From positions 1 to 55,106 of the forward strand of contig OMID01000106.1 in assembly GCA_900299005.1 (NCBI GenBank): DNA of 55,106 bases, written 5' to 3'. Below the pieces are notes generated by a model. That model was not told where the DNA came from and did no database searches. It saw nothing but the letters and a program-made list of their open reading frames with translations. This document shows, piece after piece, positions 9,401 through 18,078 of the stretch. Position 1 is the first letter of the stretch. Each line of letters opens with the position of its first letter. Position numbers and translations under genes: made by a program. The stretch comes from Oxalobacteraceae bacterium. GTDB taxonomy: Bacteria > Pseudomonadota > Gammaproteobacteria > Burkholderiales > Burkholderiaceae_D.

Positions 9401-10124
9401 ATGCGTTTTCCTCTGAGGGTGCGGCATTGGTTGCCGCCGCTTCGCTCAGTCCCAGCAGTGCGCGAACTTTAGCGTCAGCGTCACCGATTCCGATCCGCTT
9501 GGTCGCCGAAAACAACTGCGCGGTAAAAGGAAGCGGCATGCCAGTCTCGTCAACATAACTTGACAGCACCGTGTGTGCAAGTCGCAGTGCATCAGCGGCC
9601 TCGCTTCGGTTCAGCTTATCTGCCTTGCTTAATAGGCAATGAACGGGCTTCCCGGTGCTGGCGAACCACTCGAGCATCTGAATATCTAGCTCCGTGAACG
9701 GCCGGCGTGCGTCCATGATCAGCACCATGCCGACGAGAGGATCACGAACTTGCACATAGCGGCCCAGCAGCTCTTGCCAATGATCTTTGGCCGAGCCGGA
9801 GACCTCTGCATAGCCGTAACCCGGCAGATCGACAAGGAACGCGCGTATTTCCTCGGTGCGCGTCGGGTCCTTGCGATGCTGACCCACCCGCGCGCCACCT
9901 ATGGAGAAAAAATTGATGTGTTGCGTGCGGCCCGGCGTTTTGGACGCGAATGCCAGATGCTTTTGATTGCACAGCAGGTTGATAGCCGTGGATTTACCCG
10001 CGTTTGATCGTCCTGCGAAAGCAATTTCCGGGACTTTATATTTTGGTAAATCTCCGAGCCGGTTAACGGTAGTGAAGAATCGGGCTTGCCAGAGAGCGGA
10101 CATAAATCGTTGCCAGAGCGGCAT
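9399..10124 (-). CDS. engB: Ribosome-biogenesis GTPase EngB (YihA/YsxC)
   Basis: An essential GTPase in most bacteria, needed for late assembly of the 50S subunit. The 241-residue protein has G1 GRSNAGKS at 38-45, the [12 protein letters not shown] switch region, G3 LVDLPGYG, and G4 LSKADKLNR. Two starts are possible: ATG at 10124 (used here) and ATG at 10103 ([10 protein letters not shown]), which matches my memory of relatives better; neither has a clear ribosome site. The C-terminal tail of about 25 residues is Ala-rich. It is divergent from the cytochrome c4 gene and lies upstream of hemB. Confidence 0.94.
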   Translation of the reverse strand: MPLWQRFMSALWQARFFTTVNRLGDLPKYKVPEIAFAGRSNAGKSTAINLLCNQKHLAFASKTPGRTQHINFFSIGGARVGQHRKDPTRTEEIRAFLVDLPGYGYAEVSGSAKDHWQELLGRYVQVRDPLVGMVLIMDARRPFTELDIQMLEWFASTGKPVHCLLSKADKLNRSEAADALRLAHTVLSSYVDETGMPLPFTAQLFSATKRIGIGDADAKVRALLGLSEAAATNAAPSEENA

Positions 10125-10144
10125 TGGGTCAGGCGACGGTCACC

Positions 10145-10159
10145 CATTGTAGTACAATG
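10145..10159. promoter_or_regulatory. Perfect 15-base palindrome at the engB promoter
   Basis: CATTGTA-G-TACAATG, 7-base arms around one base. It covers the candidate engB -10, so a protein bound here could block engB transcription. No known operator consensus is recognised. Confidence 0.4.
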
Positions 10160-10174
10160 CAGGGTTGTTATTAA
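10146..10174 (-). promoter_or_regulatory. Candidate engB promoter
   Basis: On the minus strand TTAATA (10169-10174) and TACAAT (10146-10151) are separated by 17 bases, placing the transcript start about 15 bases before the first engB ATG. Confidence 0.45.
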
Positions 10175-10190
10175 CTCAAAAAACAGTGGT

Positions 10191-10207
10191 CCAATCGGAC
10201 ACATTGG
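10191..10207. promoter_or_regulatory. Inverted repeat upstream of the cytochrome c4 gene
   Basis: CCAAT-N7-ATTGG, about 45 bases before the start codon. A possible operator; it matches no consensus I know. Confidence 0.3.
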
Positions 10208-10249
10208 GCTGCAGTTCAAAAAATCCTATTTCAATTCCCGGGTGTTTGA

Positions 10250-10909
10250 ATGAATCGTGCTCTACCGTCGTTCGTGAAGTTCGTCTCCATGGCTGCTCTG
10301 GCCCTCGCATCGATGACTGCGGCCTCTGAGAACAAGGCACAGCCTGCTGCAGATGCCAACAAGGGCGGCGCTCTGTATGCCAATGGCGATGCATCGCGTG
10401 GCATTCTTGCCTGTGTCGCTTGTCATGGCAATGCCGGTAATTCAAGCATCACGCAAAACCCCAAGCTTGCCGCGCAGCATGAGGCGTACCTTCAAAAGCA
10501 GCTGTACGATTTCAAGGGCCCCGCACGCAACAATGCCGTGATGACTGCAATCGCCAAGGCGCTGAGCGATGAAGACATCCGCAATTTGGCTGCCTATCTT
10601 GAGCAGCAGAAGCAGCAGCCCGGCGCTGCTAAGAACAAGGACACCATTGAATTGGGCAAAAAGATCTACCGAGCTGGCATCGCCGAAAAGAACGTGCCTG
10701 CCTGCGCTGCCTGCCATGGCCCCACCGGCGCTGGCATCCCCGCGCAGTTCGCGCGCATTGGTGGCCAGCATCAGGATTACACAGTCGCTCAGCTGACTAA
10801 CTTCCGTACGGGCGCCCGCGCAAACAGCACGCAGATGACAGCGGTGGGCAAGCGCATGTCCGATGAAGAGATGCAGGCAGTTGCCGACTACATCGCCGGC
10901 CTCAAATAA
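10250..10909 (+). CDS. Dihaem cytochrome c4
   Basis: Periplasmic electron carrier, usually donating to terminal oxidases. The 219-residue protein has a signal peptide (about 1-25, cleaved near TAASEN). It has two class I haem sites: CVACH (C55, C58, H59) and CAACH (C152, C155, H156). The two halves resemble each other, as expected for a duplicated c4 fold. The next genes, resB and ccsA, encode the machinery that attaches haem to such proteins. It has its own terminator candidate before resB, so it may be transcribed separately. Confidence 0.95.
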   Translation: MNRALPSFVKFVSMAALALASMTAASENKAQPAADANKGGALYANGDASRGILACVACHGNAGNSSITQNPKLAAQHEAYLQKQLYDFKGPARNNAVMTAIAKALSDEDIRNLAAYLEQQKQQPGAAKNKDTIELGKKIYRAGIAEKNVPACAACHGPTGAGIPAQFARIGGQHQDYTVAQLTNFRTGARANSTQMTAVGKRMSDEEMQAVADYIAGLK

Positions 10910-10984
10910 TCTGTCATCCGGAATCGTTTCCGGACCAGATCGGATTATTGAACCAAGCGTCGACAGTGAGCGGCGTTAATCGAA

Positions 10985-11010
10985 GGGGGTGGCTGCTGCC
11001 GCCCTTTTTT
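10985..11010 (+). terminator. Terminator after the cytochrome c4 gene
   Basis: GGGTGGC/GCCGCCC stem with one G-T pair and loop TGCT, followed by TTTTTT. Confidence 0.8.
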
Positions 11011-11066
11011 ATTTCGCGAGCCCTTGGGCGCCCGCAGTCAAGAGACAAGACAGGTAAGCATACGGG

Positions 11067-13169
11067 ATGAGCACGAGTACAGAAGGCATTGTTTTACAGA
11101 CCCGCCGACGCTGGCTTTCGGACGTCGTTGAACTGCTCTCGTCGATGCGGTTTGCGATCAGTCTGCTGACAGTGATATCGATTGCCTCGGTGATCGGCAC
11201 GGTCGTCACCCAAAACGAGCCGATGCCGAACTACGTAAACCAGTTCGGCCCGTTCTGGTTTGAGATCTTTGCGCGTTTTTCTATCTACTCGGTGTACTCG
11301 GCCTGGTGGTTCTTATTGATCATGGCCTTTCTTGTAACCTCCACATCGCTGTGCATTGCTCGCAATGCACCCAAGATGATTGCCGACATGCGCAGCTGGC
11401 GTGATCATGTTCGCGAACAATCGCTGCGAAATTTCCATCATCATGTCGAGTGGCAGAGCACGGGGGAGCCTACCGCAGTGGCGCAAGAAACTGCGCGCCG
11501 TGTTGCAGCGGGCGGTTTTCAGGTCAAGCTTGTCCAGAAAGCTGACGCCGTATTGGTGACTGCCAAGACGGGAGCCGCAAACAAGCTGGGTTATATCTTC
11601 GCCCATGCGGCCATTGTGATCATATGCATCGGCGGTTTGCTCGATTCCAATCTGCCAATTCATCTGCAGCGATGGCTGTTCGATAAACATCCCTTCGTCG
11701 GCAACGGCATCATTGCCGAGATTCCGGCCAAACACCGACTGGGAACGAGCAATCCCACATTTCGCGGCAACACCTTCATTCCAGAGGGTGCGAGCAGCAA
11801 TACCACGATACTGCCTATGAGTGAAGGCGTGATGATCCAGGAATTGCCTTTCACGTTACGCCTGCAGAAATTTATCATCGATTTTTATCCAACTGGCATG
11901 CCAAAACTCTTTGCCAGCGAGGTGGTGGTCACTGATCATGAGACAGGAAAGACTTTCCCGGCGACCATCAAGGTCAACGAGCCGCTGGTTTACAAAGGCC
12001 TCGCTGTGTATCAGTCCAGCTTCGAAGATGGTGGCAGTCATTTGACGCTAGTTGGGCATCCCATGAGTGGTGTGAGTCATCAAAGCTTTCAGCTCGAGGG
12101 AGAGGTCGGCAAGTCCACGCCCTTGCTGGGCAGTTCAGGCGCGGAATACACTATTGAATGGTCAGGCTTCCGTCCTTTTAATGTCGAGAACACCTCGGCG
12201 GCCAATGGGCAGGACGTGCGTGCCGTTGATCAGGGCAAGAGCTTCAATGAAAAATTCTCTGTCAAACTTGATCAGCAACTGGGTTCCGCCGCTAGTAACA
12301 AGAAAAACAAAGATCTTAAAAATGTCGGTCCTAGTGTGCAGTACAAATTACGCGACAAGAACGGACAGGCGCGCGAGTTCAACAACTACATGCTTCCTGT
12401 GACTATCGATGGCGCGGAAGTCTTTCTCGCCGGCCTTCGCGATTCGCCGGCTGAGCAGTTCCGTTATCTACGCATTCCCGCAGATGACAAAGGCACCATG
12501 AATGAATGGATGCGTCTGCGCGCTGCCCTGGCTGACACCGACCTTCGCGAAAAAGCCGCACGTCGCTACGCGGAGACAGTACCTCTGAGTGCGGGTCCGA
12601 ACTCGCAACTGCGCGAGCAGCTCAAGGCGTCAGCCCTGCGTAGCCTGACTGTGTTTGTTGGCGATCGGGAGTCGACCGGCTATGTCGCGATTGCACGCTT
12701 CATCGGCAAGCTGCCCGAGGACCAACAGGAAAAAGCCGCCGACATTTTCATGAAGATACTCAACGGCAGCCTGTGGGAATTATGGCAAATCGCGCGTGAA
12801 AAGGAGGGTCTTCCGGCGATGGTCGCTGATGAAAAAAATGGTCGCTTCCTTCAACTGGCCACCAATGCGATGGCCGATGCCTTCTTCTACGAAGCGCCCG
12901 TACTCTTGCAGCTAAAGGGGTTTGATCAGGTCAAAGCCTCGGTCTTTCAGATCACGCGATCCCCTGGAAAGAACGTCGTTTATCTGGGGTGCCTGCTGTT
13001 GGTACTGGGTGTGTTTTCGATGCTGTATGTGCGCGAGCGACGGCTCTGGGTCTGGATTCGGCCCTCAGGCGATGGTCAAAGTCACGCACTGATGGCGATG
13101 AGTACCCAGCGCCGCAGCTTGGATTTCGACAAAGAATTCGAGCGCCTGAAAGCACATCTGCCGCACTGA
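11067..13169 (+). CDS. resB: Cytochrome c biogenesis protein ResB (CcsB of System II)
   Basis: Partner of CcsA in System II, which moves haem to the periplasm and links it to CxxCH cysteines. The 700-residue length fits the large proteobacterial form. Membrane segments appear at about 29-49, 74-97, 173-193 and 645-665, with a large periplasmic domain between the third and fourth. It lies between the cytochrome c4 gene and ccsA. The start codon follows a weak ribosome site. In some betaproteobacteria resB and ccsA are fused; here they are separate, with 124 bases between them. Confidence 0.95.
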   Translation: MSTSTEGIVLQTRRRWLSDVVELLSSMRFAISLLTVISIASVIGTVVTQNEPMPNYVNQFGPFWFEIFARFSIYSVYSAWWFLLIMAFLVTSTSLCIARNAPKMIADMRSWRDHVREQSLRNFHHHVEWQSTGEPTAVAQETARRVAAGGFQVKLVQKADAVLVTAKTGAANKLGYIFAHAAIVIICIGGLLDSNLPIHLQRWLFDKHPFVGNGIIAEIPAKHRLGTSNPTFRGNTFIPEGASSNTTILPMSEGVMIQELPFTLRLQKFIIDFYPTGMPKLFASEVVVTDHETGKTFPATIKVNEPLVYKGLAVYQSSFEDGGSHLTLVGHPMSGVSHQSFQLEGEVGKSTPLLGSSGAEYTIEWSGFRPFNVENTSAANGQDVRAVDQGKSFNEKFSVKLDQQLGSAASNKKNKDLKNVGPSVQYKLRDKNGQAREFNNYMLPVTIDGAEVFLAGLRDSPAEQFRYLRIPADDKGTMNEWMRLRAALADTDLREKAARRYAETVPLSAGPNSQLREQLKASALRSLTVFVGDRESTGYVAIARFIGKLPEDQQEKAADIFMKILNGSLWELWQIAREKEGLPAMVADEKNGRFLQLATNAMADAFFYEAPVLLQLKGFDQVKASVFQITRSPGKNVVYLGCLLLVLGVFSMLYVRERRLWVWIRPSGDGQSHALMAMSTQRRSLDFDKEFERLKAHLPH

Positions 13170-13293
13170 CGACCGGCCGTGATCGCTGCCGGGATCCAAA
13201 GCAAGGTGGCGACTGCTGCACTATACTTCTTTTAATTGCTAGTCAGGCGACGTCTGAAAGACTGCATCAGATGCCGCTGTCCGGAGAAACGCG

Positions 13294-14445
13294 ATGGAAC
13301 TCACCCAGAACCCCAGCTATGAAGAAAGCCCCGGTTTTCTGAAAAACCGTAGCCTGTTCGATTGGATTTTTGCCGCGCTGCTGATGGCCGCTGCGCTGTT
13401 TGCGCTGAACCGCTATGGCGAGTTCATGGATATCTACGAAAAAGGTATCTTGTTGGCCGCAGTGCCCACCTTTGCGGGTCTGGGCTGGTACTGGCGGCCG
13501 GCGCGGCTGTTGATGCTGCTTATTGGCGTCTTGTCCATCAGTGCCATTTCGCTCTACCACAGCGATCTCGAGATGGCGCAGTCACGCTTCTGGCTCAAGT
13601 ATTTGTTATCCAGTCAGTCCGCGATTTTATGGATGAGCACGCTGTTTTTCCTCTCTACCCTTTTCCACTGGGGTGGATTGCTTGCGCGCTCTGAATTTGG
13701 TGGTGCCATCGGAAGCAAGCTCTGCTGGGCGGCGATATTGTTGGGTTTTACCGGCATGATGGTCCGCTGGTATGAATCCTATCTGCTGGGCGCTGATATC
13801 GGGCATATCCCTGTCTCGAACTTGTACGAAGTTTTCATCCTGTTCTGTCTGATTACTGCGCTGTTCACGGTTTTTTATGAAGGCAAGTACGAGACTCGTC
13901 AGGTGAGTGCCTTCATCCTGCTGATCATCTCGGCTGCCGTCGGTTTTCTGCTCTGGTACATGACCAGTCGAGATGCACATGAAATCCAGCCACTGGTACC
14001 TGCACTACAGAGCTGGTGGATGAAAATCCATGTGCCCGCTAACTTCATTGGTTATGGTACGTTTGCCCTGGCTGCCATGGTCGGGATTGCCTACCTGCTC
14101 AAATCAAAAGCGGTTTTTGAAGATCGTCTTCCCCCGCTGGAAGTGCTGGATGACATCATGTACAAGGCGATTGCGGTGGGTTTTGCTTTCTTCACAATTG
14201 CCACCATCCTTGGTGCGCTGTGGGCGGCAGACGCTTGGGGTGGCTACTGGTCTTGGGACCCAAAAGAAACCTGGGCACTGATCGTCTGGCTCAATTACGC
14301 GGCCTGGTTGCACATGCGTCTGATGAAGGGCTTGCGTGGGCAGGTCGCCGCGTGGTGGTCTGTGATCGGATTGCTGGTGACGACATTTGCGTTCCTGGGG
14401 GTGAATATGTTCTTGTCGGGGCTGCATTCCTACGGTGAGTTATGA
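13294..14445 (+). CDS. ccsA: Cytochrome c biogenesis protein CcsA (CcsB in some nomenclatures)
   Basis: Haem-handling membrane subunit of System II cytochrome c maturation. The 383-residue protein has about eight membrane helices. The tryptophan-rich WWD motif WAADAWGGYWSWDPKETW is at about 310-327, and conserved histidines lie on either side (for example KIHVPANFIGYG and the C-terminal SGLHSYGEL). GGAG lies 7 bases before the ATG. A TATACT box at 13222 in the gap before it might be an internal promoter, but no -35 is convincing. It acts with the ResB protein encoded just upstream. Confidence 0.95.
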   Translation: MELTQNPSYEESPGFLKNRSLFDWIFAALLMAAALFALNRYGEFMDIYEKGILLAAVPTFAGLGWYWRPARLLMLLIGVLSISAISLYHSDLEMAQSRFWLKYLLSSQSAILWMSTLFFLSTLFHWGGLLARSEFGGAIGSKLCWAAILLGFTGMMVRWYESYLLGADIGHIPVSNLYEVFILFCLITALFTVFYEGKYETRQVSAFILLIISAAVGFLLWYMTSRDAHEIQPLVPALQSWWMKIHVPANFIGYGTFALAAMVGIAYLLKSKAVFEDRLPPLEVLDDIMYKAIAVGFAFFTIATILGALWAADAWGGYWSWDPKETWALIVWLNYAAWLHMRLMKGLRGQVAAWWSVIGLLVTTFAFLGVNMFLSGLHSYGEL

Positions 14446-14538
14446 GACGGCTGCCGGCTACCTGAAGGGTTTGTTTCATTCAGCGCTCGCGGCGGCGATA
14501 CGGGTATAGGCTTTTGGGGCGCTCTCACGGAGTATGCA

Positions 14539-15501
14539 ATGCTGATCAGATGTGCTCACTTTGCCAAGCCTGCAGCGTCCGAGATCACGCCCCGCCATCT
14601 GGCTGAATCGCGCCGGTTGTTTCTGAGCCAGCTAGCAGCGGGCGTACTGAGCGCAACGGGTGTTGCCTTGGATGCGGCTTCAGCCGAGGGCGGCATGCGG
14701 CAACTGACGGCGCCGGCCAACCCCGCATTTACGGCAAAGGACAAGCCCACCCGTTTCGACGATGCGACGACGTACAACAATTTTTATGAGTTTGGCATGG
14801 ATAAGGGTGATCCTGCGATATACGCGGGCTCTCTCAAGACCCGTCCATGGACTGTGCGCATCGACGGCGAGGTGAAGAAACCCCTGACCTTGGACATTGA
14901 CGCGCTCTTGAAGCTCGCACCACTGGAAGAGAGGCTGTATCGCCTGCGCTGCGTCGAGGGCTGGTCGATGGTAATCCCTTGGATTGGCTATTCATTTGCC
15001 GAGTTGATCCGCAAGGCTGAGCCAACGGGCAATGCGAAATTCGTTGAATTCACCTCGCTGGCTGACCCCGCCCAAATGCGGGGTGTCAACAGCCGCGTTC
15101 TGGACTGGCCCTACACTGAGGGTCTGCGCATTGACGAAGCAAATCATCCGCTTACCTTGCTGTGTGTCGGCCTGTACGGTCAGGTACTGCCGAATCAAAA
15201 TGGCGCGCCGGTGCGGATCGTCGTTCCCTGGAAATACGGCTTCAAGTCAGCCAAGTCCATCGTGCGCATCCGTTTCACTGAACAGCAGCCCCGGACCGCA
15301 TGGGGTCGTGCGGCACCTGAGGAATACGGCTTTTACTCCAACGTCAACCCGGAGGTCTCACATCCCCGCTGGTCGCAGGCGACCGAGCGGCGCATCGGCG
15401 AAGATGGGTTATTTACCCGCAAACGCAAGACTCTGATGTTCAATGGGTATCCTGAGGTCGCCTCGCTCTATGCGGGCATGGATCTGAAAAAATTCTTCTG
15501 A
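14539..15501 (+). CDS. msrP: Methionine sulfoxide reductase catalytic subunit MsrP (YedY)
   Basis: Periplasmic molybdoenzyme that repairs oxidised methionines, receiving electrons from MsrQ. The 320-residue protein starts with a Tat signal ([12 protein letters not shown] at about 24-35). It contains the molybdenum-ligating cysteine C138 in [14 protein letters not shown], followed by the family's [14 protein letters not shown] region. GGAG lies 6 bases before the ATG. The partner gene msrQ follows 8 bases later but is interrupted, so electron supply to this enzyme may be lost. It sits in the usual place after the cytochrome maturation genes. Confidence 0.95.
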   Translation: MLIRCAHFAKPAASEITPRHLAESRRLFLSQLAAGVLSATGVALDAASAEGGMRQLTAPANPAFTAKDKPTRFDDATTYNNFYEFGMDKGDPAIYAGSLKTRPWTVRIDGEVKKPLTLDIDALLKLAPLEERLYRLRCVEGWSMVIPWIGYSFAELIRKAEPTGNAKFVEFTSLADPAQMRGVNSRVLDWPYTEGLRIDEANHPLTLLCVGLYGQVLPNQNGAPVRIVVPWKYGFKSAKSIVRIRFTEQQPRTAWGRAAPEEYGFYSNVNPEVSHPRWSQATERRIGEDGLFTRKRKTLMFNGYPEVASLYAGMDLKKFF

Positions 15502-15509
15502 TCCTGCTC

Positions 15510-16115
15510 ATGCAGACACTTTTACTGCAGCACCTGCGCTCAGTGAAGCTGGCAGTGTTTGCGGCCGGGCTTTTGCCTCTGTCGCGGGCAGTGTATCTTG
15601 GCTTTCAGGATAAACTAGGTGCCAACCCTATCGAGTTCGTGACCCGTGCCAGTGGCGACTGGACGCTGTATTTTCTTTGTCTGACTCTGGCGATTACGCC
15701 TTTGCGCCGGTTAACGAGTCTCCACGTACTCCTCAGCTTTCGGCGTATGTTGGGCCTGTACACATTCTTTTATGCTTGCTTGCATTTCCTTTGCTTCCTG
15801 TGGTTCGATCATTTTTTTGATCTGGAAGAGATGTGGCGCGATGTACTGTAGCGCCCGTTCATCACCGTGGGTTTCGTTGCCTTTGCGCTGCTCGTGCCGC
15901 TGGCGGCGAGCAGTCCGGGACGCGTGCGCCGCTGGCTTGGGCGCCGCTGGTTGCAGCTGCACCGGCTGATCTATCTGATCGCCGCGCTGGCCATTTTGCA
16001 TTTCGGGTGGATGAGGTCTGGCAAAAACAATCTGGACGATCCGCTCCTGCTGGGTGCCGTCGTTGGCATACTGCTTTTATCGAGGCTTGTGTTTCGCTGG
16101 CGTGAGCATCAATGA
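15510..16115 (+). pseudogene. msrQ: msrQ (YedZ) haem membrane subunit, interrupted by an in-frame amber codon
   Basis: MsrQ is the b-type haem membrane protein that feeds electrons to MsrP. The frame from ATG at 15510 runs 113 codons, meets TAG at 15849-15851, and continues in the same frame for 87 further codons to TGA at 16115. Both parts are homologous to MsrQ: before the stop comes TFFYACLHFLCFLWFDH, after it RPFITVGFVAFALLVP and LQLHRLIYLIAALAILHFGW. Relatives have lysine (AAG) or a similar residue before RPFITVG, so one base change explains the stop. The truncated product would lack the later haem-ligand histidines. A sequencing error or amber suppression is also possible. Confidence 0.85.
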
Positions 16116-16140
16116 AGGAGCCAGTCGGGCTGATGCTTGT

Positions 16141-17418
16141 TCAGATATTTTCCAGTGCGAACAGATCAGAAGGTTTTTCCCGCCGACGTATCAGCCTGAA
16201 CTGATCACCCTCGACCAGCACCTCTGCCGCACGCCCGCGTGTGTTGTAGTTCGATGCCATTGTCATGCCATAAGCCCCCGCAGACATGATCGCCAGCAGG
16301 TCGCCCGGCGCAACCGCCAGCGATCGCTCACGCGCCAGCCAGTCGCCAGATTCGCAGACAGGGCCAACGATGTCGTACACCCGCGCGGGCGAACGCGGCT
16401 CAGATAACGGCAAAACCCCATGCCAGGCTTCGTACATGGCCGGACGCATCAGGTCATTCATGGCGGCATCCACGACGGCAAAATTCTTGCTGCTGCCATG
16501 CTTCAGATAATGCACCTCGGTGACCAGTACGCCGGCGTTTCCAACGATGGAGCGGCCCGGCTCGAACATTATCGTCATTGGACGCCCACCATGTCGTTCG
16601 GCGCGCCAGCGATCAATGCGGGCGAACAAGCGTGACAGATAATCTGCGACCGCGACTGGTTTTTCATCGTCATAGGTAATACCTATGCCGCCGCCAATGT
16701 CAAGATGATGCAGGTCGATACCTGCATCCTGCAACTGGTCGGCCAGCTCGATTACCTTGTCGAGTGCCTCGAGCAGGGGCGCGTCATCCAGCAATTGCGA
16801 GCCAATGTGGCAGTCAATGCCGGTCACGTCGAGGTGGGGCAGCGATCCGGCAACGCGATAGGTGGCCAGCGCATCCTCAAAAGCGATACCGAACTTGTTT
16901 TCTTTTAGGCCGGTCGAGATGTAGGGGTGCGTTTTAGGATCAACATCAGGATTCACGCGTAGCGACACGCGCGCACGCTTGCCCCCCGAACCCGCGACCT
17001 CGTTGAGCCGGTGCAGCTCGGGAATTGATTCAACGTTAAAGCAGAGGATGTCCTCTGACAGTGCGAAGCGCATCTCCTCCCGCGTCTTGCCTACGCCGGA
17101 AAAGATCACTTTGCGCGTGTTGCCGCCGGCTGCAATCACTCTCTCCAGCTCTCCGCCGGAGACGATGTCAAAACCCGAGCCCAGTCTGCCCAAAAGACTC
17201 AACACGGCAAGATTGGAGTTGGACTTTACCGAATAGCAGACCAGCGCACCCTGATCACCCCGCCCATGCTGGCGACAGGCGTTAGCGTAAGCCAGAAAAT
17301 TCTCTGTCAGGCTGGCGCTGGAGTACACATACACGGGGGTGCCGAACTCAGCGGCGATGCGATCAAGCGGCACCTGCTCGACATGCAGTTTGCCGTTCAC
17401 ATAAACAAAGTGAGACAT
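16141..17418 (-). CDS. lysA: Diaminopimelate decarboxylase
   Basis: Converts meso-diaminopimelate to lysine, the last step of lysine synthesis, using PLP. From ATG at 17418 the protein has 425 residues. The PLP lysine is K65 in CYSVKSNSN; other signatures are CHIGSQ, LDIGGGIGI, the EPGRSIV phosphate site, and GPVCESGDWL with the active-site cysteine of the partner subunit. A TTG two codons earlier is an alternative start. The gene lptM ends 6 bases upstream, an arrangement also found in E. coli relatives and many proteobacteria (lptM-lysA or lptM-dapF). Confidence 0.97.
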   Translation of the reverse strand: MSHFVYVNGKLHVEQVPLDRIAAEFGTPVYVYSSASLTENFLAYANACRQHGRGDQGALVCYSVKSNSNLAVLSLLGRLGSGFDIVSGGELERVIAAGGNTRKVIFSGVGKTREEMRFALSEDILCFNVESIPELHRLNEVAGSGGKRARVSLRVNPDVDPKTHPYISTGLKENKFGIAFEDALATYRVAGSLPHLDVTGIDCHIGSQLLDDAPLLEALDKVIELADQLQDAGIDLHHLDIGGGIGITYDDEKPVAVADYLSRLFARIDRWRAERHGGRPMTIMFEPGRSIVGNAGVLVTEVHYLKHGSSKNFAVVDAAMNDLMRPAMYEAWHGVLPLSEPRSPARVYDIVGPVCESGDWLARERSLAVAPGDLLAIMSAGAYGMTMASNYNTRGRAAEVLVEGDQFRLIRRREKPSDLFALENI

Positions 17419-17424
17419 GGTCAA

Positions 17425-17577
17425 TCAGGGCTGGCGCGATGAAGGTTCTGGCTGGTCGACATTTGACGAGGGTGCGGTGGGCCGAGGCTTGTCAGGCAGG
17501 TAAAGCGGCCCTGTCTGGCCGCAAGCAGTCGCGCTGGCGATCAGAAACGTCGCTAGAATCATGCGCAGCGTGGTCAT
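17425..17577 (-). CDS. lptM: Small lipoprotein LptM (YifL)
   Basis: A 50-residue lipoprotein, easily missed because of its size. It reads MTTLRMILATFLIASATACG and continues QTGPLYLPDKPRP. The signal peptide ends at a lipobox (ATAC), and the CGQTGPLYLP motif right after the lipidated cysteine is the hallmark of the YifL/LptM family. From established work in E. coli, LptM helps LptD mature its disulfides and assemble with LptE. It stands directly before lysA on the minus strand and is divergent from cyaY. The LPS transport genes of this window lie 14 kb away. Confidence 0.88.
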   Translation of the reverse strand: MTTLRMILATFLIASATACGQTGPLYLPDKPRPTAPSSNVDQPEPSSRQP

Positions 17578-17744
17578 GACCAGATATTCACGAGATTCAC
17601 AGAGTAGATAGAACGTATCTCGTCAGGTCGCCGGCGGCGCTGACAATACTTTGCCGCACGTCTGCATGGTTTGCGGTATTGTCGCCCTGCCATCATCCTG
17701 ACGAGATAGGTCCAAGGTCTTGGTAACAACACGAGGAGTGTAGC

Positions 17745-18071
17745 ATGACAGAATCTGAGTTCTTGGCCGCGGCAGAGGCCGTTCTGGACAATATCGAATC
17801 GCGCCTCGAGCGGGCAGCCGATGCAGCGAATATCGATCTGGAGTGCAGCCGCAGTGGCAACGTGCTGGAGATAGAATTCATCGAGCACAACTCGAAGATC
17901 ATCGTCAATACACAGGCGCCTATGCAGGAAATTTGGGTTGCAGCACGCTCCGGCGGCTTTCACTACAGGATGACTGGCGACCGCTGGTTGGATACCCGAG
18001 ATGGCTCGGAGCTGTTTGCCGCACTCTCATCGTTGGTTTCAGCGCAGGCCGGGATGCCACTGATCTTCTGA
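17745..18071 (+). CDS. cyaY: Frataxin-like iron-binding protein CyaY
   Basis: Bacterial frataxin, which binds iron and regulates iron-sulfur cluster assembly on IscS. The 108 residues match family length. An acidic first helix (ESEFLAAAEAVLDNIESRLE) is followed by the beta-sheet with the signatures QEIWVAARSGGFHY and DTRDGSELFAALS. GAGGAG precedes the ATG by 6 bases. It is divergent from lptM-lysA and converges on ponA with only 7 bases between the stops, so the two genes probably share no simple terminator. Confidence 0.95.
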   Translation: MTESEFLAAAEAVLDNIESRLERAADAANIDLECSRSGNVLEIEFIEHNSKIIVNTQAPMQEIWVAARSGGFHYRMTGDRWLDTRDGSELFAALSSLVSAQAGMPLIF

Positions 18072-18078
18072 GCGTGCG

